DNA of 64,000 nucleotides from contig CANJRD010000004.1 in the NCBI GenBank assembly GCA_947476695.1, forward strand, positions 62,001 through 126,000. The letters are read 5' to 3'. Source of the DNA: Rhodospirillaceae bacterium (GTDB lineage Bacteria > Pseudomonadota > Alphaproteobacteria > Rhodospirillales > Rhodospirillaceae). The position numbers and the translations under genes are program-made. Below the pieces are notes generated by a model. It saw only the letters and a list, made by a program, of their open reading frames with translations. It ran no database searches and was not told where the DNA came from. Shown piece after piece: positions 53,227-61,636 of the stretch; within the stretch, counting starts at the first letter, position 1; every line of letters starts with the position of its first letter.

Positions 53227-53925
53227 CTACTTGCAGCTTTCAATCTCGTCCATCAGCCGCGGGCTTAGGTTGACCTCCGGGGCCTTGATTCGATGAATCT
53301 GATTCTTCTCGACCGTGATCTGAATTCTGTAACCGTCTTTCTTCATAGCGGCGGCCTGGTCTTCCATCGCGCCGCGCCAACCCGGATCCCGCTCGCCCAC
53401 GTGCATGAACAGGCACATCGGCTTTAACACGGCGATCTTTTCCAGGTCGGGCCCGTCGAGCAGGCCGGGGTAGCCGGTGAGGGTAGAGAAGTACTGCGGG
53501 TATTTCGCCGCGATATGGAACGCGCTCAAGCCGCCGTTCGAATGGCCGGCCAGGTGAATCTTCCCGCGCACCTTATAGATCTTCAGCATCTCGTCGATGA
53601 ACGACGGGAAGATCTTGTCCGCGCCTTCGAAAAACAGTTCCCCGTTCGGACTCGCGGGGCTGACGACGATATAGCCGCGCTTTTCAGCTTCGGCCTGCCA
53701 GTCGACTTCCAGCGTGGTGGTCAAGATTTGCAGCGTCTGTGGCCCGCCGGTGAATACCAGCACCATCGGATAACTGCGCGCGGCGTCGTAGGCCTTGGGC
53801 AGCACGACTTTGTAGGTGACCTTGAGGCCGGCGAAGGTCCCTTGCTTCTCGACGATATCCGCCGACGCCGGCGATGCCAAACTGGCGGCCACGGCAATAG
53901 AAAGTAGCCAGGTGCGAATCCTCAT
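53227..53925 (-). CDS. Exported alpha/beta-hydrolase (esterase/PHB depolymerase-like)
   Basis: The 232-residue protein has a signal peptide (MRIRTWLLSIAVAASLASPA, cleaved at about ASA-DIVEK). The nucleophile elbow is GHSNGGLSAF, with the serine in the centre; VGERDPGWRG carries a likely acid, and NQIHRIK a histidine. It is close to feruloyl-esterase/PHB-depolymerase-type hydrolases in size and motif. It lies 12 bases downstream of the glycosyltransferase gene on the same strand and may be read with it, for example as a glycan deacylase, though this is inference. Confidence 0.82.
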   Translation of the reverse strand: MRIRTWLLSIAVAASLASPASADIVEKQGTFAGLKVTYKVVLPKAYDAARSYPMVLVFTGGPQTLQILTTTLEVDWQAEAEKRGYIVVSPASPNGELFFEGADKIFPSFIDEMLKIYKVRGKIHLAGHSNGGLSAFHIAAKYPQYFSTLTGYPGLLDGPDLEKIAVLKPMCLFMHVGERDPGWRGAMEDQAAAMKKDGYRIQITVEKNQIHRIKAPEVNLSPRLMDEIESCK

Positions 53926-53937
53926 GTCGGTGCCTTT

Positions 53938-55008
53938 CTAGCTGCGTGCGTCCGTCAGGATATCGCACAGCGCGTTTGCGGCAATGCGGGTGTCGTAGAT
54001 CTTCACGGCGTCGTTTCGCGCCGCGGCGCCGAATGCAGCGCACTGCGCCGGATTGCGATACAGGCTCATCAAGCCGTTGTACCAGTCGTCGCCTGTGCGG
54101 CAGTGCAAGCCTGTCTCGCCGGCCCGCACGATCTGCGCGGCGATGCCGACCGGTGAGGTCAATGCCGCACGGCCCGCACTCATATATTGGATGATTTTGT
54201 AGCCGCTCTTGCCGCGGGTCCAGGGGCTGTCGTCCAGCGGGCACAGGCCCACTGAAATGCCCGCCATGAACTCCGGTTCCGCCGCTTCGCGCCACGGCAC
54301 GCGCGTGCCGGGCAGGTCGGGTAGCTGCGGTGCATCCATCCCCATGAATGTCGCTGACGCATCGGTCTCGGCGAGAAAGCGCTTCAACGGTTCGCGCAAG
54401 ATGTGCAGCGATTGCTCCGCCGTCATTGGCGTGCCGATCCAGCCAACGCGGAAGGGCGTCGGTAACGGCTGGGCCGCCGCCTGCGCGAAGCGCTCGGTAT
54501 CGACGGCGCTATAGACAAGGTGCACGGCCTTCGCGCCCGCCTCGCGGGCATAGGCGCCCTGGCTGTCGCTGCCAACGACAACCGCCGCGGCGGCGCGCAT
54601 CAGTCGCGCGATCTTGTCGCCATACAGCCGCTGCACCGTCGCCGACCGATGAGCCTGGTAATACAGCTGCTGAGCGTCGTCGAAGTCGATCACATAAGGA
54701 CATCCGGCGAGCAGGGTGGTCTCCAATCCTGCTGGCAGATACGGGAAAAGCTCCTGCTGCAACCATACGACGTCGGCGCGGCTCTTGCGGGTCACGGCAT
54801 CAAGCCGCTGCATCAACGCGGCCACAAGGTCCATCTTGGATCGGCGACCATCGCGATACAGACGTTGCAGCGATTCATTCGAGAACAGCGGCTGCACCTC
54901 CACGGTGATGCCGCGCTTGGCGAGGTGAGGACGATATTGCAGCACGCGCACGCGACTGCTGGAGCCGAGATCGTCGTAGCGCGTGAGCGCGAGAACGCGA
55001 AGGCTCAT
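53938..55008 (-). CDS. Glycosyltransferase, GT4-like (GT-B fold)
   Basis: The 356-residue protein begins RVLALTRYDDLGSSSRVRVLQ, and has CPYVIDFDDAQQLYY in mid-protein and the nucleotide-sugar site GKSGYKIIQYMSAGRAALTS with a downstream ETGLHC. These match group 1 glycosyltransferases, which transfer a sugar from an NDP donor at the cytoplasmic side. The ATG overlaps the stop of the RgpF-type gene in ATGA. Donor and acceptor unknown; the rhamnose genes nearby make a rhamnosyl- or other glycan-chain role likely. Confidence 0.85.
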   Translation of the reverse strand: MSLRVLALTRYDDLGSSSRVRVLQYRPHLAKRGITVEVQPLFSNESLQRLYRDGRRSKMDLVAALMQRLDAVTRKSRADVVWLQQELFPYLPAGLETTLLAGCPYVIDFDDAQQLYYQAHRSATVQRLYGDKIARLMRAAAAVVVGSDSQGAYAREAGAKAVHLVYSAVDTERFAQAAAQPLPTPFRVGWIGTPMTAEQSLHILREPLKRFLAETDASATFMGMDAPQLPDLPGTRVPWREAAEPEFMAGISVGLCPLDDSPWTRGKSGYKIIQYMSAGRAALTSPVGIAAQIVRAGETGLHCRTGDDWYNGLMSLYRNPAQCAAFGAAARNDAVKIYDTRIAANALCDILTDARS

Positions 55009-56168
55009 GTCGGTACCTTGACGGCGGCGGACGCTTGCGCGGCCTTCAACTTGGCGCTCAATCCCGGCGCGGGCGGTACACCTTTCATGTGCGCTTTGCG
55101 TGGCGCCGGAAGATTGTCGCCCAGCAAGGCCCGGCCGTGCTCCGCCAGGAAGCGGTCGAGATCGCCCGGCGAGCCGATGGGTACGATGGCGGGCGTCACC
55201 GCGAACAGCGGCGGGTGTGCGATCTTCATCCAGCGGAATCCCGCGCGCTCAGCGACATGGAAGTAAAGCCGCTCGATGGCGTGGGCGAAGGTCTTGTCGA
55301 CCTGGCCGCTCTCGATATCGAAGTCGGTGAACTGCAGCTGAAGTTCCAGCAACGGTTTCAGCGCGGCGCAGCGGACCCAGAACATCGAGCCCGAGGGGAA
55401 GTCGAGCAGGCGCTCGGCTTCCAGTGCAATGCCGAGACGCTCGGCCAGCCGCGCCGTGGCTTTGAAATTTCCGCCCCAATTGACCCAGTGCCGCACGGGC
55501 TCGAAATGCTGCGAGGCGATGAGGCCGAGATCTGGCCGCCGCGCGAAAGCGTCCAGCACGCTGCGCACGATGTCCGGTGAGCCCAGCAGGTTTTCAAACA
55601 GGAACCCACGCCAAAGCTCAAGCTCGTCGGCATGCTTCGAGGCCTTCGAATGCAAGTGCAAGGCGTAGTCGTAGTGCGGATAGATATCGCCGAAGGTCAC
55701 CAGCTTCGGCGCGATGTCGCGGCCGCGATTGGGTGCCAGGCGCACTTCGACACGGCCCGGCGTAAATTCCGCGAAGGTGCCCTCGATGGCGGCCTTCTTG
55801 GCGTCGGTATCGGTCGAGATGAACAGATCGAATGGGATCGGGATGTTGCGCAGGTAACGGCCGATCTCAGGCGCGAGGGCGTCGTAGAAAATGTGGCAGA
55901 CGACCGCCAGCTTCGGGCTGCCCGGCGCCAGCGGATAGCCGAACGGCGTCGCGGCGCTGAAATCAATCTCGATGGGGGCGGCCACTTCCGGTGGTGGCGG
56001 CATCAGCTTGCGGGCGATCCTGCGTTTAAGCGGTCGCGGCAGCGGGGTCAGCTGATAGATGATCCGCGCCGCGATCCAGGCCACCCGCCGCCCACGGTTG
56101 GCGAGCGCGCGCATGACCCTGTGCAGGAAGGCGATCAGGCGTTCGGAGAGGGGCGCGGAGGTCGCCAC
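55005..56168 (-). CDS. RgpF-type rhamnan-synthesis family protein
   Basis: The protein is about 387 residues with a GTG start at 56168 that has AAGGG eight bases upstream; ATG at 56114 is an alternative, and the frame is open to 56366. The core matches the RgpF family: LAVVCHIFYDALAPEIGRYL, FDLFISTDTDAKK, VRLAPNRGRDIAPKLVTFGD, and DYALHLHSKASKHADELELWR. RgpF members are linked to rhamnose-glucose or related polysaccharide assembly. It is co-transcribed with the GT4-like gene and divergent from another glycosyltransferase gene, 157 bases away. Confidence 0.85.
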   Translation of the reverse strand: MATSAPLSERLIAFLHRVMRALANRGRRVAWIAARIIYQLTPLPRPLKRRIARKLMPPPPEVAAPIEIDFSAATPFGYPLAPGSPKLAVVCHIFYDALAPEIGRYLRNIPIPFDLFISTDTDAKKAAIEGTFAEFTPGRVEVRLAPNRGRDIAPKLVTFGDIYPHYDYALHLHSKASKHADELELWRGFLFENLLGSPDIVRSVLDAFARRPDLGLIASQHFEPVRHWVNWGGNFKATARLAERLGIALEAERLLDFPSGSMFWVRCAALKPLLELQLQFTDFDIESGQVDKTFAHAIERLYFHVAERAGFRWMKIAHPPLFAVTPAIVPIGSPGDLDRFLAEHGRALLGDNLPAPRKAHMKGVPPAPGLSAKLKAAQASAAVKVPT

Positions 56169-56325
56169 AGGGTCAGCCCTTCGCGAGGTGTGTCGGCCGA
56201 TAAACCTTTTTATCGGCACACTTTTTGACCAATTCCCGCAGGCCCTGGCAAGCCCAAAGCGGCTTGCGGTCGGACCAAAAGCAGGCCACCAATGGGCCAA
56301 ATCCGCCCAGGCCTCTTTGATCCTT
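56169..56325. promoter_or_regulatory. Divergent promoter region of the glycan locus
   Basis: This 157-base gap separates the minus-strand RgpF-type gene from the plus-strand glycosyltransferase gene. It should hold promoters for both directions. Individual elements were not identified with confidence. Confidence 0.35.
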
Positions 56326-57507
56326 ATGTCCCTGCCGCCCGATAGCCCGCGTTCCGGTCGTGCCAAGCCGCGCTTGGTCTTCCTGGTGACCGAATTCTAT
56401 TTCTTCCACGCCATGAGTGCCGACCTGGCGCCGCCGAACGTGCGTGAGGCCTTTGAGGTCATCATCGTCGCCTTCTGCGGCAACTCGGCGCCGGCGCCCA
56501 CGGATGCCGGCTATCGCGTGGTTGATTTCCCGTGGCGGCGATCGCGGGCCCTGCTGCAGGCCGCATTACAATTTCCGCTCGAACTCTTGCGCGTGCGCCG
56601 CCTGCTGACGGACCTGGCGCCGGACGTGCTGCACAACATCGCGCTTAAGCCGGCGATCATCGGGGCGTTGGCCGTCTGGGACCGCGACGTAAAGATCGTC
56701 AGCTCGCTGACCGGCTTCGGATTCCTGTTCTACGCGCGCTCATGGTTGGCCGCCGTCGCGCAGAAAGCCTGCGCCGTGGTCCTGCGCCACGCCGCGCGCC
56801 GCAATGACGCACATATTGTCTTGCACAACACCGTCGATGTCGGCTTTGCCAAGTCGCTCGGTATTCCGGCGCACAATGTGCGGCTTGTGCGCGGGCTCGG
56901 CCTCGATACGGCGCGGTTCGCACCGCTTCCGCAGCCACCCGAGACGCCGTTCCGGTTCCTGATGATCGGGCGGCTGCTTTACATGAAAGGCATCGAGGTG
57001 ATCGTCGCCGCGATGGCGGAACTTCAGCGGCGCGGGATCGCCTGTGAGCTCACTGTCTGCGGCGGGCCGGATATCGATAATCCGTCAACGATCCCCGAAG
57101 AGGTCATCGCGGAGTGGGGCAAGCGGCCGGGTGTGCGATTCGTCGGCCAGGTGAGCGACGTGCGGCAGTTCATCGCCGATAGTCACGTCATCGTGCATCC
57201 CGCGCTCGGCGGCGAAGGCCTGCCGCGCGTGCTGCTGGAAGGGTCGGCCTGCACACGCCCCCTGATTGCCACCGACGTCAGCGGCAACAGCGATATCGTC
57301 GTGAACGACGTCAACGGCCTTCTCATCCCTCCGGGCGATGTGTTGGCTCTGGCCGATGCCATGGTTTGGATGATGGACAATCCGGAAGCCCGGCTGCGCA
57401 TGGGCGCGGCCGGCCGCGAGCGGGTTTTGCGCGAGTTCGCCTCCGCGCATATCGCCGCGGACTATACCGCGATCTATGGCGAGCTTTGCCCCGCTGCATT
57501 CCAATGA
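56326..57507 (+). CDS. Glycosyltransferase family 4 protein
   Basis: The 393-residue protein opens RLVFLVTEFYFFHAMSADLA and has the GT4 donor-site pattern GGEGLPRVLLEGSACTRPLIA with the E-x7-E pair, plus FRFLMIGRLLYMKGIEVI and NGLLIPPGDVLALADAM. It resembles WcfI/capsular galactosyl- or N-acetylhexosaminyl-transferases in layout; the sugar is unknown. The ATG at 56326 gives a natural N-terminus, whereas the longer open frame overlaps the RgpF-type gene on the other strand. The rhamnose genes follow on the same strand after 51 bases. Confidence 0.88.
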   Translation: MSLPPDSPRSGRAKPRLVFLVTEFYFFHAMSADLAPPNVREAFEVIIVAFCGNSAPAPTDAGYRVVDFPWRRSRALLQAALQFPLELLRVRRLLTDLAPDVLHNIALKPAIIGALAVWDRDVKIVSSLTGFGFLFYARSWLAAVAQKACAVVLRHAARRNDAHIVLHNTVDVGFAKSLGIPAHNVRLVRGLGLDTARFAPLPQPPETPFRFLMIGRLLYMKGIEVIVAAMAELQRRGIACELTVCGGPDIDNPSTIPEEVIAEWGKRPGVRFVGQVSDVRQFIADSHVIVHPALGGEGLPRVLLEGSACTRPLIATDVSGNSDIVVNDVNGLLIPPGDVLALADAMVWMMDNPEARLRMGAAGRERVLREFASAHIAADYTAIYGELCPAAFQ

Positions 57508-57558
57508 ATTACGGGCCGTGGTAGAGAACCCGGCGCCGCTAAGGACACAAGGTTAGGC

Positions 57559-58137
57559 ATGGAAATCCGCACGCTCGATCCGTCAATGCCCGAGGTCAAA
57601 GTCGCAACCTTGAAGAAGCACGGGGACGCGCGCGGGTTCTTCTCCGAAACCTACACCCATCGCGGGTTTGCCGCGGCGGGCATCGACGACACGTTCGTTC
57701 AGGACAATCACGCGCTGTCGGCCACAAAGGGCACCGTGCGCGGTTTGCATTTCCAGACCGCGCCTTTCGCCCAGGCCAAGCTTGTACGCTGCACGCGCGG
57801 CGCCATTCTCGATGTCGCCGTCGACATCCGCGTCGGTTCGCCGACCTACGGCAAGCACGTGGCCGCCGTCATTTCCGCTGAGCTGTGGAACCAGATCTAC
57901 ATCCCGATCGGCTTCGCTCACGGTCTGGTGACGCTCGAGCCCGATACCGAAGTTCTCTACAAAGTGTCGAACTACTATTCGCCAGAGAACGACAAGGGAT
58001 TGCTGTGGAACGATCCCGCGCTTGGCATCGACTGGCCGGCGCTCGCGAACCCCGAGCTGCTGTCAGGCAAGGATAAGATTCAGCCGAAACTCGCCGACCT
58101 GCCGGCGTACTTCACATACGAAGGTCCCGCACGATGA
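57559..58137 (+). CDS. rfbC: dTDP-4-dehydrorhamnose 3,5-epimerase
   Basis: RfbC (RmlC) makes dTDP-4-keto-L-rhamnose, third step of the dTDP-L-rhamnose pathway. The 192-residue cupin-type protein has [28 protein letters not shown] (catalytic histidine), [20 protein letters not shown] with the catalytic tyrosine region, and [13 protein letters not shown] near the end. Its TGA overlaps the rfbB start in ATGA. Confidence 0.96.
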   Translation: MEIRTLDPSMPEVKVATLKKHGDARGFFSETYTHRGFAAAGIDDTFVQDNHALSATKGTVRGLHFQTAPFAQAKLVRCTRGAILDVAVDIRVGSPTYGKHVAAVISAELWNQIYIPIGFAHGLVTLEPDTEVLYKVSNYYSPENDKGLLWNDPALGIDWPALANPELLSGKDKIQPKLADLPAYFTYEGPAR

Positions 58138-59189
58138 AGGTTCTCGTCACCGGGGGCGCGGGCTTCATCGGCTCGGCGGTCGTGCGGCTGCTGGTCGGCG
58201 AAGTCGGGGCCGAGGTGGTCAATCTCGACGCGCTGACTTATGCCGGCAATCTCGACTCGCTTGCGCCAATCGCCGCGAACCCGCGGTATCGCTTCGTGCA
58301 GGGCAACATCTGCGATGCGAAGCTGGTCGCCGATCTGTTCGCGGCCGAGCAGCCCGATGTCGTGATGCATCTGGCCGCTGAAAGCCATGTCGACCGTTCG
58401 ATCGACGGTCCTGCGGCCTTCATCAACACGAACGTCGTCGGCACCTACACGATGCTCGATGCCGCGCGCGCCTATTGGGCCGCGCTGCCGGGCCAGCGGA
58501 AAGATGCGTTCCGCTTCCATCACATCTCCACCGACGAAGTGTATGGCTCGCTTGGGCCGGATGAGAAATTCACCGAGACAACGCGTTACGCGCCGAACTC
58601 GCCGTACTCCGCATCTAAAGCGGGATCGGATCATCTGGTGCGCGCCTGGCACCACACTTTCGGGCTGCCGGTTGTCACCACGAATTGCTCGAACAATTAC
58701 GGGCCGTACCACTTCCCCGAGAAGCTGGTGCCGTTGATGATCCTCAACGGTCTCGAGGGCAAACCGCTGCCGGTCTACGGCAACGGCTTGAACGTGCGCG
58801 ACTGGCTGTTTGTCGAGGATCATGCACGCGCGCTGTGGCAGTGCGTCACGCGCGGCCGAGTCGGCGAGGTCTACAACATCGGCGGTGAGGCCGAGTACCC
58901 CAACATCGCCGTTGTGCATACGATCTGCGATCTGCTCGATGAGCTTGTGCCGGGTGACACCTCGCGCCGCGAACTCATCACCTACGTCAAGGACCGCCCC
59001 GGCCACGACCTGCGCTATGCGATGGATATCACTAAGATCTCCACCGAACTCGGCTGGCGTCCGCAGGAAAGCTTTGAGACGGGGCTGCGCAAGACAGTGC
59101 AGTGGTATCTGACCAATCGTGAATGGTGGACGAAAATCCGCGATGGCCGCTATGCCGGCCAGCGTCTCGGTCTCGGCGAGAAGAAGTAA
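58134..59189 (+). CDS. rfbB: dTDP-glucose 4,6-dehydratase
   Basis: RfbB (RmlB), second step of dTDP-L-rhamnose synthesis, is an extended short-chain dehydrogenase. It has the NAD-binding GGAGFIGSA at about 7-15, [21 protein letters not shown], and the YSASKAGSD active-site tyrosine-lysine pair. [18 protein letters not shown] is the family hallmark. The 351-residue length is normal. Tightly coupled with rfbC upstream, one base from rfbD downstream. Confidence 0.96.
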   Translation: MKVLVTGGAGFIGSAVVRLLVGEVGAEVVNLDALTYAGNLDSLAPIAANPRYRFVQGNICDAKLVADLFAAEQPDVVMHLAAESHVDRSIDGPAAFINTNVVGTYTMLDAARAYWAALPGQRKDAFRFHHISTDEVYGSLGPDEKFTETTRYAPNSPYSASKAGSDHLVRAWHHTFGLPVVTTNCSNNYGPYHFPEKLVPLMILNGLEGKPLPVYGNGLNVRDWLFVEDHARALWQCVTRGRVGEVYNIGGEAEYPNIAVVHTICDLLDELVPGDTSRRELITYVKDRPGHDLRYAMDITKISTELGWRPQESFETGLRKTVQWYLTNREWWTKIRDGRYAGQRLGLGEKK

Positions 59190-59190
59190 T

Positions 59191-60090
59191 ATGGCGGCGG
59201 ATATTCTGCTCACCGGTGCGAACGGCCAACTGGGTTGGGAAATTCAGCGTCGTGCGACGGCGCGGGCGCTCGCCGTGCAAGGTTTCACACACACTGCCCT
59301 GGATATCGCTGATGCGGGGGCGGTGCAGCGCATGATCGAAATGCGCAAGCCGCGCGCAGTCGTCAACGCGGCTGCCTACACGGCGGTCGATAAGGCCGAG
59401 AGCGATGCGGACACGGCCTTTGCCGTCAACCGCGACGGTCCCGCCAATCTCGCTGCCGCCTGCGCGCGCGCCAACATCCCGCTCATCCACGTCTCGACCG
59501 ACTATGTGTTCGATGGGCAGAAATCTAGCGCCTATGTCGAGACCGATCCCGTTGCGCCGTTGGGCGTCTATGGCGCCAGCAAGCTCGCCGGCGAACAGGC
59601 CGTGCAAAGCTCGGGCGCGAAGTACGTGATTCTGCGCACGGCCTGGGTATACGGCGTGCATGGCAACAACTTCGTCAAGACGATGCTGCGCCTGGGCGCG
59701 GATCGCGACACTTTGCGCGTCGTCGCCGATCAACGCGGTTGCCCGACCTTCGCCGCCGATCTGGCCGAGGCCATCCTGACCCTGGTCGGCCGGCTCGGCG
59801 GCAGCACGGTGCCCGACGAGGCCTGGGGCGTCTTCCACTGCGTCGGCGGCGGGGAAACGAACTGGTGCGATTTTGCCCGCGCGATCTTCACCGAGGCCGC
59901 CCCCCGGCTCGACAAGGTGCCGCGCGTGGAGGCGATCACCACGGCCGATTACCCGACCCCGGCGCGCCGGCCGGCCAATTCCGTGCTGGAGACCGCCAAA
60001 CTCAAGCGCGTCCACGGGATCGCATTGCGCCCTTGGCCGGAGGCGCTGGCCGACTGTTTGCGCGCGCTGCCTTTGACCCCGGCCGCCTGA
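59191..60090 (+). CDS. rfbD: dTDP-4-dehydrorhamnose reductase
   Basis: RfbD (RmlD) reduces the 4-keto group with NADPH to finish dTDP-L-rhamnose. The ATG sits one base after the rfbB stop; an in-frame upstream start would overlap rfbB. The 299-residue product has [10 protein letters not shown] (nucleotide-binding), [23 protein letters not shown] and the YGASKLAGE active site, then [19 protein letters not shown]. All match the family. Confidence 0.95.
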   Translation: MAADILLTGANGQLGWEIQRRATARALAVQGFTHTALDIADAGAVQRMIEMRKPRAVVNAAAYTAVDKAESDADTAFAVNRDGPANLAAACARANIPLIHVSTDYVFDGQKSSAYVETDPVAPLGVYGASKLAGEQAVQSSGAKYVILRTAWVYGVHGNNFVKTMLRLGADRDTLRVVADQRGCPTFAADLAEAILTLVGRLGGSTVPDEAWGVFHCVGGGETNWCDFARAIFTEAAPRLDKVPRVEAITTADYPTPARRPANSVLETAKLKRVHGIALRPWPEALADCLRALPLTPAA

Positions 60091-60130
60091 ACCGCTACCA
60101 AGGCGGCATCATGAAGGGGCACGGATCGCC

Positions 60131-61003
<873 letters not shown>

Positions 61004-61027
61004 CGGCCGGAGCCTCGCGGATAGCGT

Positions 61028-61633
61028 ATGGCGAAACGTCTGATCGACATCCTCGTGTCGGCAACAGCGCTCATCGTGCTGTCGCCGATTTATGCGATCG
61101 TCGCGCTCGCGATCTGCGTCGGCATGGGCTGGCCGCCGCTGTTCACCCAAACGCGCCCGGGCCTCCAGGGCCGGCTATTCTCGATCTATAAATTCCGTAC
61201 CATGACCCGCGCCGTCGATGCGCGCGGCCAACTGCTGCCCGACGATGTCCGTCTCACGGCCCTGGGCCGGTTCCTGCGGCGCACGTCCCTCGACGAACTG
61301 CCGGAACTGATCAACGTGTTGAAAGGCGACATGAGCCTCGTCGGTCCGCGCCCGCTGTTGCCGGAGTATCTCGCGCACTACACGCCGGACGAGGCCCGCC
61401 GTCACGACGTGCGGCCCGGCCTCACGGGTCTCGCGCAGATCAGCGGGCGTAACGATCTCGGCTGGGAAGAACGCTTTGCCATCGACGTCTGGTACGTCGA
61501 TCATGCATCGCTGTTGCTGGATCTCAAGATCATCGTGCAGACGGTGCTGATCGTGCTGCGCGGTAAGGGCGTCAGCGCGGCCGGTCATGCGACCATGCCG
61601 CGCTTCGACGACGAACGCCGCAAAGGCTCGTAA
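61028..61633 (+). CDS. Phosphoglycosyl transferase (bacterial sugar transferase, PglC-like)
   Basis: The 201-residue protein has an N-terminal hydrophobic re-entrant segment (SATALIVLSPIYAIVALAI) and the monotopic phosphoglycosyl-transferase core: FSIYKFRTM, LRRTSLDELPELINVLKGD, MSLVGPRPLLPEYL, and RPGLTGLAQISGRN. It moves a sugar phosphate from UDP-sugar to undecaprenyl phosphate to start a glycan. The short length fits the PglC type. With the rhamnose and glycosyltransferase genes this locus probably builds a rhamnose-containing surface glycan. It is convergent with pump 3. Confidence 0.93.
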   Translation: MAKRLIDILVSATALIVLSPIYAIVALAICVGMGWPPLFTQTRPGLQGRLFSIYKFRTMTRAVDARGQLLPDDVRLTALGRFLRRTSLDELPELINVLKGDMSLVGPRPLLPEYLAHYTPDEARRHDVRPGLTGLAQISGRNDLGWEERFAIDVWYVDHASLLLDLKIIVQTVLIVLRGKGVSAAGHATMPRFDDERRKGS

Positions 61634-61636
61634 GCG